A stretch of DNA of 5,603 nucleotides from an uncultured Bacillus sp. (GTDB taxonomy: Bacteria; Bacillota; Bacilli; Bacillales; Cytobacillaceae). Below, in pieces: positions 4,649-5,603 of this stretch (positions are counted from its first letter, which is position 1; each line of letters begins with the position of its first letter). Under the pieces are notes generated by a model. That model was not told the DNA's origin, searched no databases, and saw only the letters and a list, made by a program, of their open reading frames with translations. Where the stretch lies: positions 1 to 5,603 of the forward strand of contig CALCRD010000189.1 of the NCBI GenBank assembly GCA_937894355.1, read 5' to 3'. Position numbers and translations under genes: made by a program.

Positions 4649-5050
4649 TTGATTGAAGTCTATATTGATGGAGCAAGCGCAGGAAATCCTGGACCAAGTG
4701 GTGCCGGAATCTTTATTAAAGGGAATGGGGTTCTTGAAAAACACTCTCTTCCCCTAGGTATGATGAGCAATCATGAAGCAGAATTTACAGCATTCATTAA
4801 AGCGCTTGAAATATGCATTAATAAAGGTTATAAAGTTGTATCGTTTCGGACTGATTCCGAATTAGTTGATCGCGCAGTCGAAAAAGAATTTACCAAAAAC
4901 AAACAATACGCACCTTTATTAGCTAAAGCCTTAGAACTATCCAAACAGTTTGATTTGTTCTTTATGAAATGGATTCCATCAGCTCAAAATAAACAAGCTG
5001 ATGAATTAGCCAGAGCTGCGATTCGGAAAAACCCAACCAATGGCGAATAA
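4649..5050 (+). CDS. ypdQ: RNase H-like protein YpdQ (ribonuclease HI family)
   Basis: This 133-residue protein consists of a single RNase H domain. The catalytic acidic set is complete: D7 (YIDGASAGNPGPSGAG), E45 (NHEAEF), D69 (RTDSELV) and D118 (NKQADELAR). The glycine-rich first hairpin and NKxADELA motif are typical of bacterial and archaeal RNase HI relatives. The basic substrate-binding protrusion and the catalytic histidine of E. coli RNase HI are missing. Hydrolysis of RNA in RNA-DNA hybrids is the family activity, but B. subtilis YpdQ was, as I recall, reported inactive, so activity is unproven here. The start is a TTG, eight bases after GGAGGA (4635-4640); the next residues, IEVYIDG, are the normal domain beginning. 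The EamA transporter gene follows within 11 bases and probably shares its message. Confidence 0.9.
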   Translation: MIEVYIDGASAGNPGPSGAGIFIKGNGVLEKHSLPLGMMSNHEAEFTAFIKALEICINKGYKVVSFRTDSELVDRAVEKEFTKNKQYAPLLAKALELSKQFDLFFMKWIPSAQNKQADELARAAIRKNPTNGE

Positions 5051-5061
5051 TGAGGTGGATG

Positions 5062-5603
5062 ATGAAAAAGTCTTTAACTGCTGATATTAGTCTTATGCTA
5101 GTTGCTCTTGTATGGGGAGCTACCTTTGTATTAGTCCAAAATGCCCTGGCCTCTCTTAAACCGTTTTCCTTTAATGGTGTTCGATTTTTGATTGCCACCA
5201 TTTTGTTAGGCGGATGGCTTTTACTTTTTCAAAAAAAACAATTAAAGCAAATTAATTGGAAAGTGTTACTGGCTGGATTTTTGATGGGCTTTTGGCTTTT
5301 TCTCGGATACGCTACTCAAACAATGGGACTATTGTTTACAACTTCATCAAATGCCGGATTTATTACGGGATTATCGGTTGTCCTGGTTCCCATTTTTTCC
5401 TTTCTTTTATTAAAACAACGTCCTGGGTCTAGCGCGATTATCGGTGTTCTGATTGCCACAGCAGGGCTATATTTGCTAACAATGACCAATTCGACTAGTT
5501 TTAATATTGGTGATGGTTTGGTATTCCTTTGTGCAATTAGCTTCGCCTTACAAATTATCGTTACTGGAAAATATAGTGGTTCTTATCCATCCTTATTATT
5601 GAC
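5062..5603 (+). CDS. EamA/DMT-family transporter (3' end outside window)
   Basis: The 180 visible residues, without a stop, form the N-terminal part of a drug/metabolite transporter superfamily protein; complete members are usually near 300 residues with ten membrane helices in two EamA repeats. Helices are visible at roughly 8-28 (LMLVALVWGATFVLVQ), 37-56, 67-88, 96-117, 121-140 and 150-168. The WGATFV motif in helix 1 and the GLLFTTSSNAGFITGLSVVLVPI stretch (89-111, helix 4) are typical EamA features. The first repeat is complete and the second begins near residue 147. The cargo cannot be predicted; family members export amino acids, metabolites or drugs. GAGG (5052-5055) lies six bases before the ATG at 5062; the adjacent ATG at 5059 is an alternative. 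It sits 11 bases after ypdQ. Confidence 0.9.
   Translation, partial: MKKSLTADISLMLVALVWGATFVLVQNALASLKPFSFNGVRFLIATILLGGWLLLFQKKQLKQINWKVLLAGFLMGFWLFLGYATQTMGLLFTTSSNAGFITGLSVVLVPIFSFLLLKQRPGSSAIIGVLIATAGLYLLTMTNSTSFNIGDGLVFLCAISFALQIIVTGKYSGSYPSLLL

Noticed and set aside
4962..5201. A 79-codon minus frame across the ypdQ end and transporter start
   Set aside because: It is antisense to two well-supported + strand genes and has no recognisable motif.
1..5603. A mobile element, CRISPR array, tRNA or rRNA, or a novel defence system
   Set aside because: I looked for transposase or integrase motifs, regularly spaced repeats, cloverleaf-like sequence and defence domains on both strands and found none. 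The content is ordinary chromosomal genes.

Overview
The window looks like a low-GC Gram-positive chromosome, most likely a member of the Bacillaceae. The evidence is its AT-rich intergenic DNA, strong GGAGG-type ribosome binding sites (several in front of GTG or TTG starts), U-tailed hairpin terminators, a near-canonical Bacillus CspD, and a YpeQ/YpeP/YpdQ gene set that I remember (not searched) as lying near cspD in Bacillus subtilis. The genus is inference.

Layout from left to right. (1) Positions 1-146 hold the 3' end of an unknown membrane protein gene on the + strand, closed by a strong terminator at 190-238. (2) Positions 270-2614, minus strand, hold a compact ferrous-iron uptake operon, feoA - feoB GTPase part - feoB membrane part. 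FeoB is split in two inside its helical GDI-like region. All three genes overlap by 11-20 bases, so translation is probably coupled. A sigma-A-like promoter with candidate Fur boxes lies at 2665-2701. (3) Positions 2775-3074, minus strand, hold a 99-residue protein I do not recognise, with a good ribosome binding site and its own hairpin terminator. (4) Positions 3257-3710 hold a cold-shock gene, cspD, with a promoter, a leader of roughly 115 bases containing alternative stem-loops, and one or two terminators. (5) Positions 3685-4565, minus strand, hold ypeP (RNase H-like) followed by ypeQ (small zinc-finger protein). (6) Positions 4583 to the end, + strand, hold ypdQ (a second RNase H-like protein) followed within about 11 bases by an EamA-family transporter that runs off the window.

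How it works together. FeoB-N binds and hydrolyses GTP, FeoB-C forms the membrane path for Fe2+, and FeoA is the small cytosolic SH3-like partner. The second half is a nucleic-acid housekeeping neighbourhood: an RNA chaperone (CspD), a zinc-finger protein and two RNase H-fold proteins encoded head-to-head. I see no mobile element, CRISPR array, tRNA or rRNA. The feature most worth a second look is the FeoB split and the six-G tract at its junction: removing one G from that tract would give one continuous FeoB of about 699 residues.
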